Shown here: piece after piece, positions 1 through 8,846 of the stretch
How the letters are laid out: each line of letters opens with the position of its first letter
Numbering within the stretch: the stretch's first letter is position 1
Origin: AC-32 sp963763475
Lineage (GTDB): Bacteria; Actinomycetota; Thermoleophilia; Gaiellales; Gaiellaceae
Length of the DNA: 64,000 nt
Reading direction: 5' to 3'
Assembly: GCA_963763475.1 (NCBI GenBank)
Contig: CAVXOR010000001.1
Span: 372,001 to 436,000 of the forward strand
Program-made: the position numbers and the translations under genes
Notes under the pieces: model-generated
Databases searched by the model: none
Told to the model about the DNA's origin: nothing
The model's input: the letters and a program-made list of their open reading frames with translations, nothing else

Positions 1-1
1 C

Positions 2-85
2 GACCTTGCGCTCGTGGCAGGAGCCGGGCTGCTCGTGCTGTACCTGGTATTCCGGCGCTTCTCTAGACTCAGATCCCGTGCCTGA
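2..85 (+). CDS. C-terminal end of an unidentified membrane protein (partial)
   Basis: An open frame enters from the left edge and ends at TGA 83-85. Its 27 residues include a hydrophobic stretch of about 16 residues (ALVAGAGLLVLYLVF) followed by a basic tail (RRFSRLRSRA), which looks like a final membrane helix with a cytoplasmic end. It overlaps the next start (GTG 78) by 8 bases, as other genes of this genome do. The family cannot be recognised from so short a piece; a membrane-anchored glycosyltransferase would suit the neighbours, but that is inference. Confidence 0.45.
   Translation, partial: DLALVAGAGLLVLYLVFRRFSRLRSRA
64..77 (+). promoter_or_regulatory. TAGACT -10-like element, 8 bases before the aminotransferase start
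   Basis: TAGACT lies at 64-69 with 8 bases to the GTG at 78. The identical hexamer at the same distance precedes the starts at 8025, 53386 and 60643. It fits the TANNNT -10 consensus, but no convincing -35 is seen. The transcript would start at or just before the start codon. Confidence 0.45.
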
Positions 86-1160
86 CATCCCACTCGTCGA
101 CGTCAAGGCCCAGTACGAGCGGCTGATCCCGCAGATCCTGGAGCGGATCGCAGGCGTGCTCGACTCGGGTGTCTTCATCCTGGGCCCGAACGTGAAGGCG
201 TTCGAGGCCGAAGTCGCCGAGCATCTCGGCGTGCCGCGCACGGTCGGGGTCGCCAACGGCACCGACGCGCTCGTGCTTGCGCTGGACGCGCTGGAGATCG
301 GCCCCGGCGACGAGGTGATCTGCCCGGCGTTCACCTTCTACGCGACCGCCGAGTCGATCGCGCGCCGTGGCGCCACGCCGGTCTTCGCGGACATCGACCC
401 GGTCACGTTGAACCTCGATCCCGAGGACGTCGCCGCCCGGGTGACCGACCGCACGCGCGCCCTGATGCCGGTGCACCTGTTCGGACGCGTGATGCCGCTC
501 GAGGGGCTCGCGAAGCTCGGCCTCCCGATCGTCGAGGACGCCGCGCAGGCCTACGGCGCCGAGGGTGTCGCCAAGGTCGGCGCGCTCTCGACCTTCAGCT
601 TCTTCCCGACCAAGAACCTGTTCGCGCTCGGCGACGGTGGACTAATCGCCGCCAACGACGAGCGGCTCGCCGACCGCATCGCGCTGCTGCGCTTCCACGG
701 CTCGCGCGAGAAGAAGAACTTCGAGGCGGTCGGCTACAACTCGCGCCTCGACGAGCTGCAGGCCGCGGTGCTGCGCCTCTTCCTCGGCGAGCTCGACGGC
801 TGGAACGCGGCGCGCCGCGAGGCTGCCGCTCGCTACGAGGAGCTCGGGCTCGGCGAGCTCTGCGAGCTGCCGGCCGACGACACCGGCCACGTCTACCACA
901 TGTACGTCGTCCGCTCGCCCGAGCGCGACCGCTTCCGAGAGGCGCTGACCACGGCAGGGATCGGCAACGCCTCGTACTACGTCGTCCCCCTGCATCTGCA
1001 GCCGGCGCTGCGCTACCTCGGCTGGCAGGAGGGCTCGCTGCCGGAGACCGAGAAGGCCGCTGCGGAGAACCTCGCGCTGCCGATGTGGGCCGGCATCTCC
1101 GCCGAGACGCAGGAGCGGGTCGTGAGCGTGATCCGCGAGGCCGCCGCGGTGCGCGCGTGA
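78..1160 (+). CDS. DegT/DnrJ/EryC1/StrS family sugar aminotransferase
   Basis: PLP-dependent aminotransferase that adds an amino group to a keto-sugar nucleotide, a cytoplasmic step in making amino-deoxy sugars for surface glycans. The 360-residue length fits the family. The N-terminus PLVDVKAQY is typical, and the PLP lysine is seen as Lys179 in FFPTKNLFALGDGG. The GTG at 78 was chosen because family similarity begins there and TAGACT precedes it by 8 bases; an upstream in-frame start at 6 would add 24 unrelated residues. It overlaps the next gene by GTGA. That neighbour is a PglF/WbpM-type 4,6-dehydratase, so the pair could make a UDP-4-amino-4,6-dideoxy sugar of the bacillosamine type; this pathway is inferred from the pairing. 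Confidence 0.9.
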   Translation: MPDIPLVDVKAQYERLIPQILERIAGVLDSGVFILGPNVKAFEAEVAEHLGVPRTVGVANGTDALVLALDALEIGPGDEVICPAFTFYATAESIARRGATPVFADIDPVTLNLDPEDVAARVTDRTRALMPVHLFGRVMPLEGLAKLGLPIVEDAAQAYGAEGVAKVGALSTFSFFPTKNLFALGDGGLIAANDERLADRIALLRFHGSREKKNFEAVGYNSRLDELQAAVLRLFLGELDGWNAARREAAARYEELGLGELCELPADDTGHVYHMYVVRSPERDRFREALTTAGIGNASYYVVPLHLQPALRYLGWQEGSLPETEKAAAENLALPMWAGISAETQERVVSVIREAAAVRA

Positions 1161-3040
1161 TCCACGTCAACCGGCACAGGATCTGGCAGCTCGTCGCCGA
1201 TGCCTGCCTGATCGCGCTCGCCTGGTGGCTCTCCTTCGAGCTGCGCTTCGACCAGGGCGTCCCCGTCTACTACGACAAGCTCTTCCAGCGGACGCTCCTG
1301 ATCGTCGTCGCGATCCAGCTGGTCGTCTTCGTCCTCTTCCGCTTCTACGACCGCTGGTGGCGCTACGTCTCGATCCGCGACATGTGGTCGGCCGCCCGCG
1401 GCGTGACCGCGGCAGTGGTCGCCTCGAGCCTGACGGTCTACTTCTTCTCCCCGGTCGCGCAGGTGCGGCTGCCGCGCTCGGTGGCGGTCATGGACTGGCT
1501 GCTGCTGCTCGCCTTCGTGGCGGGGAGCCGGCTGCTCGCGCGCAGCGTGATCGAGCGGCCCGGCACGGGCCTGATCGCCCGCGGCAAGGAGGTGCTGGTC
1601 GTCGGCGCCGGCGACGCCGGCCAGCTCGTGATCCGCGAGATGCAGCGCAACCGCCAGCTCGGCTACACGCCGATCGGCCTGATCGACGACGACCCGCGCA
1701 AGAAGAACCTGCGCATCCACGGCGTCCGCGTGCTCGGCACGACCGACGACCTGCGCCACATCATGCGCGACAACAAGCCGGACGAGGTGATCCTGGCGAT
1801 CCCCTCGGCCTCGGGCGAGATGCGCCAGCAGATCGTCAACGTCACGCGCGAGGGCAACGTGCCCGTAAAGACGCTGCCCGGCCTCTACGAGCTGATCGCC
1901 GACGAGAGCAACCTCGCCACGCAGCTCCGGCCGGTGCAGGTCGAGGACGTGCTCGGGCGCGAGCCGGTGGAGGTCGACCTCGAGGCCTCGGCCGCCTATC
2001 TGAAACAGGAGACCGTGCTGGTCACGGGCGCGGGCGGCTCGATCGGCTCGGAGCTCTGCCGCCAGATCGCGCGCGTCGGCCCTCAGCGCCTGATCCTGGT
2101 CGACCAGGGCGAGACGGCGCTGTTCGAGATCGAGCGCGAGCTGGTCGACGAGCGCGGCTTCGCGGCCTCGATCCCCGTGCTCGCCGACTGCAAGAGCCGC
2201 ACGAAGATGAACCAGGTCTTCGAGCGCTACCAGCCGGGCGTCGTCTTCCACGCGGCGGCCTACAAGCACGTGCCGCTGATGGAGGCGAACCCGCTGGAGT
2301 CGGTGCGCAACAACGCACTGGCCACGCGCGCGCTCGTGGAGGCCGCGGCCGAGCACGGCGCGAAGCGTTTCGTCCTGATCTCGACCGACAAAGCGGTCAA
2401 CCCGAAGACCGTGATGGGCCAGTCGAAGGCGCTCTGCGAGTGGATCGTCGAGGCCTACGGCGCCCGCGAGGACGTGGCCACCCGCTACGTCGCGGTGCGC
2501 TTCGGCAACGTGCTCGGCTCGTCGGGCAGCGTGATCCCGATCTTCCGCCGCCAGATCGCCAAGGGCGGCCCGGTGACGCTCACGCACCCGGAGATGACGC
2601 GCTACTTCATGACGATCCCCGAGGCGGCCTCGCTCGTCGTCCAGGCCGGCGCGATCGGCGGGCGCGGCGACGTGTTCGTGCTCGACATGGGCGAGCCGGT
2701 GCGGATCCTCGACCTGGCGATGCAGATGATCCGGCTCTCGGGCAAGGATCCCGAGCACGACATCGACATCGAGATCGTCGGTTCGCGGCCGGGCGAGAAG
2801 CTGCACGAGGAGCTGTGGGGCGAGGGCGAGGTCGCCGAGGCGACCGTCCACCCGAAGATCATGCGCGTTCGAGGTCCGATCGTCGACTCCGTCTGGCTCC
2901 AGGACGAGCTGGCCGAGCTCGACCGGCTGGTGCGCGAGGGCGAGACGCTGGAGACGGTCTCGCGCCTGGCGACGATGATGCGCGCGCCCCGCGTCGTCGG
3001 TGCACAAACCGACACGGTCTCGGAACAGACGCTGCACTAG
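1157..3040 (+). CDS. Membrane-bound nucleotide-sugar 4,6-dehydratase, FlaA1/PglF/CapD family
   Basis: Polysaccharide biosynthesis enzyme of 627 residues that probably converts UDP-GlcNAc to the 4-keto-6-deoxy sugar. The first about 110 residues hold four hydrophobic segments. A first Rossmann motif (VLVVGAGDAGQ) starts near residue 146 and the catalytic NAD-binding motif GAGGSIGSE near 290. The active-site signature is STDKAVNP followed by MGQSK (Met420, Lys424); Met in place of the usual SDR tyrosine is characteristic of this long-chain family. The GTG at 1157 overlaps the upstream stop by four bases and places the first helix properly. The preceding aminotransferase is the expected next enzyme. 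Specificity for UDP-GlcNAc is inferred. Confidence 0.9.
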   Translation: MIHVNRHRIWQLVADACLIALAWWLSFELRFDQGVPVYYDKLFQRTLLIVVAIQLVVFVLFRFYDRWWRYVSIRDMWSAARGVTAAVVASSLTVYFFSPVAQVRLPRSVAVMDWLLLLAFVAGSRLLARSVIERPGTGLIARGKEVLVVGAGDAGQLVIREMQRNRQLGYTPIGLIDDDPRKKNLRIHGVRVLGTTDDLRHIMRDNKPDEVILAIPSASGEMRQQIVNVTREGNVPVKTLPGLYELIADESNLATQLRPVQVEDVLGREPVEVDLEASAAYLKQETVLVTGAGGSIGSELCRQIARVGPQRLILVDQGETALFEIERELVDERGFAASIPVLADCKSRTKMNQVFERYQPGVVFHAAAYKHVPLMEANPLESVRNNALATRALVEAAAEHGAKRFVLISTDKAVNPKTVMGQSKALCEWIVEAYGAREDVATRYVAVRFGNVLGSSGSVIPIFRRQIAKGGPVTLTHPEMTRYFMTIPEAASLVVQAGAIGGRGDVFVLDMGEPVRILDLAMQMIRLSGKDPEHDIDIEIVGSRPGEKLHEELWGEGEVAEATVHPKIMRVRGPIVDSVWLQDELAELDRLVREGETLETVSRLATMMRAPRVVGAQTDTVSEQTLH

Positions 3041-3059
3041 GCCCGTCCACCGCCGGGGC

Positions 3060-3071
3060 TAGGGTGGCTCG
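3060..3071 (+). promoter_or_regulatory. Leaderless promoter of the helicase gene
   Basis: TAGGGT at 3060-3065 is followed by exactly 6 bases and the GTG at 3072. No Shine-Dalgarno sequence is present. In actinobacteria this spacing places the transcription start on the start codon. Confidence 0.5.
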
Positions 3072-4928
3072 GTGATCCTCGACGGCCTGAACGACGAGCA
3101 GCGGCGCGCGGCCGAGGCGGTGCGCGGGCCGGTCGGCATCCTGGCGGGCGCGGGCTCGGGGAAGACGACCACGATCACGCGGCGGATCGCCTGGCAGGTC
3201 TCGTCGGGCGCGGTGCGCTCCGACCAGATCCTCGCGGTCACCTTCACCGACAAAGCAGCGGGCGAGATGCGCGCGCGGCTCGCTCGGCTCGGCGTGGACG
3301 GGGTCGAGGCGCGCACCTTCCACTCGGCGGCTCTCTCCCAGCTGCGGCGGTCGCGCGGCGAGGGCCCGGGACGGATCCTCTCGACCAAGGCGCTGTTGCT
3401 ACGGCAGATCGGGAACACGCTGCCGCCGCCGTACCGCTTCCGGCCGGCGGGCGACCTGGCGACCGAGGTCGAGTGGGCGAAGAACCGGCGGCTCACCCCC
3501 CAGAGCTACCGCGACGGCCTGAACGGCCACGAGCCGCCGATCCCGGAGGACCTGATGGCGAGAGCCTTCCGCGAGTACGAGCGGCGCAAGGAAGCCTCGG
3601 GGGTGATCGACTTCGAGGACCTGCTCGAGCTGACCGTGCGCATGTACGAGGAGGACGAGCACGCGCTCGCCGCGTTGCGGGAGCGGTACTTGGCCTTCAC
3701 GGTCGACGAGTATCAGGACGTCAACCTCCTGCAGCAGTCCCTGCTCGAGCTCTGGCTCGGGTCGCGTGACGACCTCTGCGCGGTCGGCGACGACTACCAG
3801 TCGATCTACGGTTTCACGGGCGCCTCGCCGGAGTGGCTGCTCGGGCTGGCGACGCGGTTCCCGCAGGCGACGGTCGTGCGCCTGGAGGAGAACTACCGCT
3901 CGTCGCCGCAGGTGCTCGCGCTGGCAAACCGACTAGTGCCGAGGCTCGGTGGCGCGGAGAAGACGCTGCGGGCGACGCGGCCGGAGGGGCCTGAGCCGCA
4001 GCTGCGCGGCTTCGACTCGCCCGCGGCGGAAGGCGCGTTCGTGCTCGAGCGCGTGCGGGCGCTGCACGCCGAAGGCGTGCCGTACGAGGAGATGGCGGTG
4101 CTGATCCGGCTGAACGCGCGCTCGGTCGACTTCGAGGAGCTGTTCGCCGACGCGCAGGTCCCGTTCCAGGGTGCGGCGCTCCTGGCCCGCGACGGGGCAA
4201 GGCAGCTGCTGAAGGGCCTGAGAGGCGCGGGCTTCGGCTCGCTGGCCGAGGAGGTGCGCCGGGTCGCCGTGCAGCAGGGGCTGGTCGATCCGGTCCCGGA
4301 CAAGGTCGGCGAGCGTGAGCTCGTGCGCCAGGCCGACCTCGCACGGCTGTGCAAGCTGGCGGAAGAGTTCGACGACGGCAGCAAGACGGTCGAGCAGTGG
4401 ATCGAGTGGCTCCGCGCCCGCTTCGACCACGGCGCTCAGGGCGGCGTCCACCTGCTGACGCTGCACCGTGCGAAGGGGCTCGAGTTCGACGCGGTCTTCC
4501 TGCCGCGGGTCGAGGAGAAGGAACTGCCGTGCAAGGCGGCGATGCGGGTGCCCGGGCAGGTCGAGGAGGAGCGTCGGCTCCTGTACGTCGGAATGACACG
4601 CGCGAAGTGCCATCTGGCGCTGACGTGGGCCGGCAAGCCCAGCCGCTTCCTGCTCGAGCTCGGCGTCGAGGCGGCGTCGCCAACGGCCGCGCGCAAGGCG
4701 CGCGCAGAGGAGCCGGACGACCCGACCTACGTCGCGCTGAAGAAGTGGCGCCTCGAGCGCGCCAAGTCGGACGAGATCCCGGCGTACGTCGTCTTCCACA
4801 ACTCGACACTGGCCGAGATCGCCTCGCGTCGCCCGCAGACGATCGCCGAGCTGGCTTCGGTTCCGGGCGTCGGGCCCGCGAAGCTCGAGCGCTACGGCCG
4901 CGAAGTGCTAGGCGCCCTCGCAAGCTGA
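3072..4928 (+). CDS. UvrD/PcrA-type superfamily 1 DNA helicase with C-terminal HRDC domain (UvrD2-like)
   Basis: 3'-5' DNA helicase of 618 residues for DNA repair or recombination. All SF1A motifs are visible: Q-motif (LNDEQRRAAEA), Walker A GAGSGKTT with Lys31, DEYQD (Asp212-Glu213), GDDYQSIYGFTGA, ENYRSS, LLTLHRAKGLEFDAVF and EERRLLYVGMTRAK. Residues from about 551 to the end form an HRDC-like domain ending in SVPGVGPAKLERYG. That layout matches mycobacterial UvrD2 more than UvrD1, although the zinc-binding cysteine cluster of UvrD2 was not seen. The gene stands alone with a leaderless promoter and overlaps the convergent gene end by 21 bases (4908-4928). Confidence 0.93.
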   Translation: MILDGLNDEQRRAAEAVRGPVGILAGAGSGKTTTITRRIAWQVSSGAVRSDQILAVTFTDKAAGEMRARLARLGVDGVEARTFHSAALSQLRRSRGEGPGRILSTKALLLRQIGNTLPPPYRFRPAGDLATEVEWAKNRRLTPQSYRDGLNGHEPPIPEDLMARAFREYERRKEASGVIDFEDLLELTVRMYEEDEHALAALRERYLAFTVDEYQDVNLLQQSLLELWLGSRDDLCAVGDDYQSIYGFTGASPEWLLGLATRFPQATVVRLEENYRSSPQVLALANRLVPRLGGAEKTLRATRPEGPEPQLRGFDSPAAEGAFVLERVRALHAEGVPYEEMAVLIRLNARSVDFEELFADAQVPFQGAALLARDGARQLLKGLRGAGFGSLAEEVRRVAVQQGLVDPVPDKVGERELVRQADLARLCKLAEEFDDGSKTVEQWIEWLRARFDHGAQGGVHLLTLHRAKGLEFDAVFLPRVEEKELPCKAAMRVPGQVEEERRLLYVGMTRAKCHLALTWAGKPSRFLLELGVEAASPTAARKARAEEPDDPTYVALKKWRLERAKSDEIPAYVVFHNSTLAEIASRRPQTIAELASVPGVGPAKLERYGREVLGALAS

Positions 4929-5921
4929 CAGCAGCAGCTCGAGCATCTCCGCGGGCTCGCGCCTGACACGCTCTCGCTCGCCTTCCCGCTTGCGCAGGTC
5001 GAGGGCGCGCGGATCGGACAGCGGGATCAACCGGCCCTCGCGGATCAGCCACTCGTCCACGCCGCCTAGCCGCCCGCCGTAGGTCGTGTAGACCGGCGTG
5101 CCGAGCGCGACCGCCTCGCGGTTCATCGTGCCGCCGGCCGAGACGACGAGGTCGGCGAAGGCGATCAGGCTCTGAGCGTCCACCGCCCGCTCTGGCACCT
5201 TGATCGACGGCAGCCCGAGCCCGCGGACGTACTCGCGCTGCTCATCGGTGCGCGGGATCACGATCGCGCTCACCTCCTCGTTCCGCCCGAGGTGTTCGAG
5301 CACCTGCGGGAAGAGCGGGTTCGAGCGGCGGTGGTAGAGCGAGACGTCGGGCGGCGTGCGGACGACCACCAGCGTGCGCGCCCGGTCGACCTCGAACGGC
5401 TCGAGCGCGGCCGCGTCGGGCTCGAAGTCGGCGAGGTAGTACTCCTCCTTCAGACCCGGGTACTGGCGGAGCTTCGGCGGCGCCGCGCCGTAGCGCTCGA
5501 GCCGCTCTGGCGGGATCGCCTCCGGCACGACGACCCGCGTCGCCGCTCGGCAGCCGAGCTGGTGCTGCAGCCACGCAAACTCGTAGTCGAAGGTGGTCGC
5601 GCTCGGGATCCCGAGCCGTCGCGCCGTCATCGTCAGCTCGTGCGAGCCGTGCGCGAGCGCGACGTCGGGCTCGCGGCCGCGCGCCCAGCGCCGGAGATCC
5701 CGAAGCCGTGACGTGAGCGAGCGCGCCTTGCCGAGGCGCGAGCGCCCGCCGTGCCGGCCGAGCACGTCGGCCTCGATCCCGTGCAGGTCCAGCAGTTGCA
5801 CGGTCTGCGCGTAATCGCGGGCGGTGACCTCTACCGTGTCGCCGCGGTCGCGCAGGATCGCGATCAGCGGCCGGAACACCAGCACGTGGGCCGGCGCCGT
5901 GATGTCGATCCAGACGTTCAC
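4908..5921 (-). CDS. DUF354 family protein, GT-B glycosyltransferase-like
   Basis: A 337-residue protein of the DUF354 family, which has a GT-B fold related to UDP-GlcNAc 2-epimerase and MurG. The N-terminus NVWIDITAPAHVLVFRPL and the later VVSAGGTMNREAVALGTPVY are the typical signatures; the second resembles a nucleotide-sugar binding loop. No signal peptide is present, so it is cytoplasmic. The GTG at 5921 overlaps the upstream DUF2007 stop (GTGA), which decides the start. It is last in a minus-strand run after the sugar-phosphate transferase and AsnB, so a role in glycan assembly is likely, but the reaction is unknown. Confidence 0.82.
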   Translation of the reverse strand: MNVWIDITAPAHVLVFRPLIAILRDRGDTVEVTARDYAQTVQLLDLHGIEADVLGRHGGRSRLGKARSLTSRLRDLRRWARGREPDVALAHGSHELTMTARRLGIPSATTFDYEFAWLQHQLGCRAATRVVVPEAIPPERLERYGAAPPKLRQYPGLKEEYYLADFEPDAAALEPFEVDRARTLVVVRTPPDVSLYHRRSNPLFPQVLEHLGRNEEVSAIVIPRTDEQREYVRGLGLPSIKVPERAVDAQSLIAFADLVVSAGGTMNREAVALGTPVYTTYGGRLGGVDEWLIREGRLIPLSDPRALDLRKREGERERVRREPAEMLELLLSACEGA

Positions 5922-6118
5922 GTCGGGTTGGCGATCTTCGTGGCGCGCTCGACGTCGGCCGCGCGGACGAGGACCTCTCGCGGCCCCCCGGTGGAGGCGA
6001 TCTCGCTGCCTCCGAAGCCGAGGTCGGTGATCCGATGGAAGCAGCGGATGCCCGCACCGCGTAGGTCGTTGCAGAGGAGCTCGGCCTCCCAGAGGGAAGC
6101 CACAACAGTCAGCCTCAC
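5918..6118 (-). CDS. DUF2007 small putative signal-transducing protein
   Basis: A 66-residue protein with the DUF2007 pattern: RLTVVASLWEAELLCNDLRGAGIRCF followed by a short beta-rich region and ending DVERATKIAN. Members are small cytoplasmic alpha/beta proteins described as putative signal-transducing or ligand-binding; no activity is established. Here the cysteines (LLCN, IRCF) are not placed as an obvious metal site. It starts at GTG 6118, 17 bases beyond the end of asnB, and its stop overlaps the DUF354 start, so the two are probably translated together. Confidence 0.72.
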   Translation of the reverse strand: MRLTVVASLWEAELLCNDLRGAGIRCFHRITDLGFGGSEIASTGGPREVLVRAADVERATKIANPT

Positions 6119-6135
6119 TACGTCGTCCGGGTTGC

Positions 6136-8025
6136 TCAGCGGACGACCGCCTCAAGCGTGGGCTCTTGCAGGGGCCCGGGCTCTCGCTCCACGTGGCGCT
6201 CGTGCCAGAGCGTGAAGGCGAGCAGCCCCCAGAGCTGGCGCGAGAGGTCCTCCTCGCCGGCGACGTGCCGGTCGATCAGGGCGGTCACGGCGTCGGGGCG
6301 GAAGAAGCCCTGACGGCGGACCGTCTCGGCGCTCAGCGTCTCGCGGGCGAACGGCTCGAGCTCTCCGCGCAGCCAGGCCGCGGCCGGGATCGAGAAGCCT
6401 CGCTTCTTGCCGCGCACGATCCGGCTCGGCACGAGCGGGGCGACCGCCTTGCGTAGCAGCACCTTCTTTCGTAGCCCGCGCACGCGGTGGCGGACGGGCA
6501 GCGCGAGCGCGAAGTTCGTCACAACCGGGTCGAGGAAGGGCACGCGAGCCTCGAGCGAGTGCGCCATCGAGGCCCGGTCGGTCTTCACGAGCAGGTCGTC
6601 GACGAGGTAGATGCTGCGGTCGACGTCCTGCAGCCGCGCGAGCAGCTCGGCGTCCTTGGTCTCGGCGAAGCGCTCGCGGTAGAGGTCGACGGGGTCGAAG
6701 CCGTGCCGCCGGCCGGTCAGCTCCGCGCGCGCGTCGGCCGAGAAGATCTCCTTCCAGGCGTGGTGACGCTCGAGCGCGGGCAGGTGCGCGCCGCGCACGA
6801 ACCGCTTCGCCTTGTAGTCGAAGCTCGCGCGGGCGGTCGAGGTCGGCAGCCGCTCGACCAGCGGCCGCGCCAGGCTCGCGAGCCCGCCGGCCCGCTCCGC
6901 GAGCAGGTCGGCGACGTACGTGTAGTAGCCGCCGAACAGCTCGTCACCGCCCTCGCCGGAGAGCGCAACCTTCACGTCCTCGGCCGCGAGCTGCGAGACC
7001 AGGTAGGTGGGCAGCGCCGACGAGTCGGCGAACGGCTCGTCGAAGGCATCGGCCAGCGCGGGGAGGAGCAGCGCGGCGTCGGGCCGCAGCACGAGCTCGC
7101 GGTGTCTCGTGCCGTAGCGCTCCGCCACGAGCCGCGCATCGGAGAGCTCGTCGAAGGAGCGCTCCTCGAAGCCGATCGAGAACGTCCGCACGGGCGCCGC
7201 CGTTTCCTGCGCGGCGAGCGCCGCGAGCGCGGACGAGTCGATCCCGCCGGAGAGCAGCACGCCAACGGGCACGTCGGCGAGCAGGTGCGCCCGGACGGAG
7301 TCGCGCAGCCGCGAGCGCAGCTCCTCGATCAGCTCCGCCTCGTCGTCGTCGCGCAGGTCGGCCTCCGGAGCGGGCGCTGGCCGCGCGTAGCGCTCGAGGC
7401 TCAGGTTGCCGTCCTCCCAGACGAGCACGTGGCCCGGCGGGAGCTTGTGGGCCTCCCGGAAGATCGTCAGCGGCGCCGGGATCGAGTTGAAGGCGAGGAA
7501 GGCCTCGAGCGCATCGAGGTCGATCTCGCCGCGCGCCAGCGAACGCAGCTCGGAGGCGAACTCGAGCCCGTCGGCGTCGGCTCGGTAGTAGAGCGGCTTG
7601 ATCCCGTAGCGGTCGCGCGCGAGCACGAGTCGGCGGCGGCGCGAGTCCCAGAGCGCGACCGCGAACATCCCTCGCAGTCGCCGCGCGAAGGCCTCGCCCT
7701 CCTGCTCGTAGAGATGGACGAGCACCTCCGTGTCACAATGCGTGCGGAACGTGTGCCCGGCGCGCTCGAGCTCGCGGCGCAGCTCGGGGTAGTTGTAGAG
7801 CTCGCCATTCTGGACGACGTGGACGCTGTCGTCCTCGTTCGCGATCGGCTGGTCGCCGCTCTCGAGGTCGATGATCGCGAGCCGGCGTGCGGCGAGCGCG
7901 ACCGGGCCGTCGACGAACGTGCCATCGCTATCGGGGCCGCGGTGGAGGAGCTTCGCGCTCATGCGCGCGAGGCGGTCGGGGTCGGCGGGCCCGCGCGCCG
8001 AGACGATTCCGCAGATCCCGCACAT
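6136..8025 (-). CDS. asnB: Glutamine-hydrolysing asparagine synthase
   Basis: Class B asparagine synthase of 629 residues, ATP plus glutamine plus aspartate to asparagine, or in exopolysaccharide clusters an amidotransferase acting on sugar acids. It begins with Cys2 (MCGICGIVS), the catalytic nucleophile of the Ntn glutaminase domain, then HRGPDSDG, GDQPIANEDDSVHVVQNGELYNY and the PP-loop SGGIDSS near residue 258. Length is normal. The ATG at 8025 is fixed by Cys2, and TAGACT lies 8 bases upstream. The sugar-transferase stop codon TAG is part of that hexamer. Next to glycan genes a modification role is plausible, but the sequence cannot separate this from amino-acid synthesis. Confidence 0.95.
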   Translation of the reverse strand: MCGICGIVSARGPADPDRLARMSAKLLHRGPDSDGTFVDGPVALAARRLAIIDLESGDQPIANEDDSVHVVQNGELYNYPELRRELERAGHTFRTHCDTEVLVHLYEQEGEAFARRLRGMFAVALWDSRRRRLVLARDRYGIKPLYYRADADGLEFASELRSLARGEIDLDALEAFLAFNSIPAPLTIFREAHKLPPGHVLVWEDGNLSLERYARPAPAPEADLRDDDEAELIEELRSRLRDSVRAHLLADVPVGVLLSGGIDSSALAALAAQETAAPVRTFSIGFEERSFDELSDARLVAERYGTRHRELVLRPDAALLLPALADAFDEPFADSSALPTYLVSQLAAEDVKVALSGEGGDELFGGYYTYVADLLAERAGGLASLARPLVERLPTSTARASFDYKAKRFVRGAHLPALERHHAWKEIFSADARAELTGRRHGFDPVDLYRERFAETKDAELLARLQDVDRSIYLVDDLLVKTDRASMAHSLEARVPFLDPVVTNFALALPVRHRVRGLRKKVLLRKAVAPLVPSRIVRGKKRGFSIPAAAWLRGELEPFARETLSAETVRRQGFFRPDAVTALIDRHVAGEEDLSRQLWGLLAFTLWHERHVEREPGPLQEPTLEAVVR

Positions 8026-8039
8026 CGGGTTCGAGTCTA
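8026..8039 (-). promoter_or_regulatory. TAGACT -10-like element before asnB
   Basis: On the minus strand TAGACT occupies 8039-8034 with 8 bases to the ATG at 8025. Its first three bases are the stop codon of the upstream sugar transferase, so asnB may have its own near-leaderless promoter inside the operon. Confidence 0.4.
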
Positions 8040-8723
8040 GTGGTCGCCCTTGAAGACGCTTCGCACGGTCTGGGCGGCGATTCGAAAGGCGGTCGCGGTC
8101 AGCGTGCGCAGGTAGAGCGGCACCGAGCGGTCGGCGATCCACTCCAGGTCGTGCGCGAGCTTCTCGGCCATCGACGTCTCGTAGCCGCGGCGCACCTGCG
8201 CGAACCCCGTCAGTCCGGGGCGAACGACGAGCCTCTGCCAGTACGCCGGGAGCTCGGCGGCCAGCTGCTCGAAGAACCGCGGCCGGATCGGGCGCGGGCC
8301 GACGAGGCTCATGTCGCCGCGAAGCACGTTCCAGAGCTGGGGCAGCTCGTCGAGCTGGGCCGCGCGGAGGCGGCGGCCGATGCGTGTCGTCTCCTCGCGC
8401 GTCCGCTGGACGAGTTCCTCGCCGAGATACGGGCCGAGCCGCTCCTCGGCGCCGCGCCGAAGGGTGCGGAACTTGAGCATTTGGAAGATCCGCCCGTCTC
8501 GGCCGACCCGCTCGCCGCGATAGAGCAGCGGCCGGCCGCTCGTCGCGACCAGGACGAGCGCGATCAGGCCGATCACTGGCGACAGGACGATCAGGAAAAA
8601 GCCCGAGATGAGGAGGTCGAGCGCGCGCAGCTCGAGGTCGACGCGCCGTTTCGGCGACCCGCGCACGATCGTCGAGAAGCGCTCGACGAACGAGTCGCTC
8701 GGCCTCGGCTGGGGAGCGGCCAC
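8037..8723 (-). CDS. Bacterial sugar-phosphate transferase (PglC/WcaJ-type initiating enzyme)
   Basis: Monotopic membrane phosphoglycosyl transferase of 228 residues that moves a sugar phosphate from a UDP-sugar to undecaprenyl phosphate and so starts a surface glycan. A hydrophobic segment lies at about residues 33-60 (ALDLLISGFFLIVLSPVIG). The family motifs follow: MLKFRT, RRLRAAQLDELPQLWNVLRGDMSLVGPRP and PGLTGFAQV. The short length without extra N-terminal helices matches the PglC form. The start is GTG 8723, 6 bases after TAGCAT. It heads a minus-strand operon with asnB, the DUF2007 gene and the DUF354 gene. Confidence 0.93.
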   Translation of the reverse strand: MAAPQPRPSDSFVERFSTIVRGSPKRRVDLELRALDLLISGFFLIVLSPVIGLIALVLVATSGRPLLYRGERVGRDGRIFQMLKFRTLRRGAEERLGPYLGEELVQRTREETTRIGRRLRAAQLDELPQLWNVLRGDMSLVGPRPIRPRFFEQLAAELPAYWQRLVVRPGLTGFAQVRRGYETSMAEKLAHDLEWIADRSVPLYLRTLTATAFRIAAQTVRSVFKGDH

Positions 8724-8735
8724 AGGGGGATGCTA
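8724..8735 (-). promoter_or_regulatory. Leaderless promoter of the sugar-phosphate transferase gene
   Basis: Minus-strand TAGCAT at 8735-8730 lies 6 bases from the GTG at 8723, with no Shine-Dalgarno sequence between. This is the same arrangement as at 3060, 8978, 10873 and 38951. Confidence 0.45.
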
Positions 8736-8846
8736 GAGCGTTCCGCCCGGCCCGCGAACTTTCCAAAATCCCCTCGCCGCTGGGGCACCCCTAACACGCG
8801 GACGGCGACGTCTCGTTGCTGTCGACCGTTCGTTTCAGACGAATGC

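Noticed and set aside
1013..3037. Long minus-strand open frame of 674 codons
   Set aside because: It is antisense to the CapD-type gene, is rich in Arg, His, Asp and Leu as expected from the complement of GC-rich code, and has no family resemblance.
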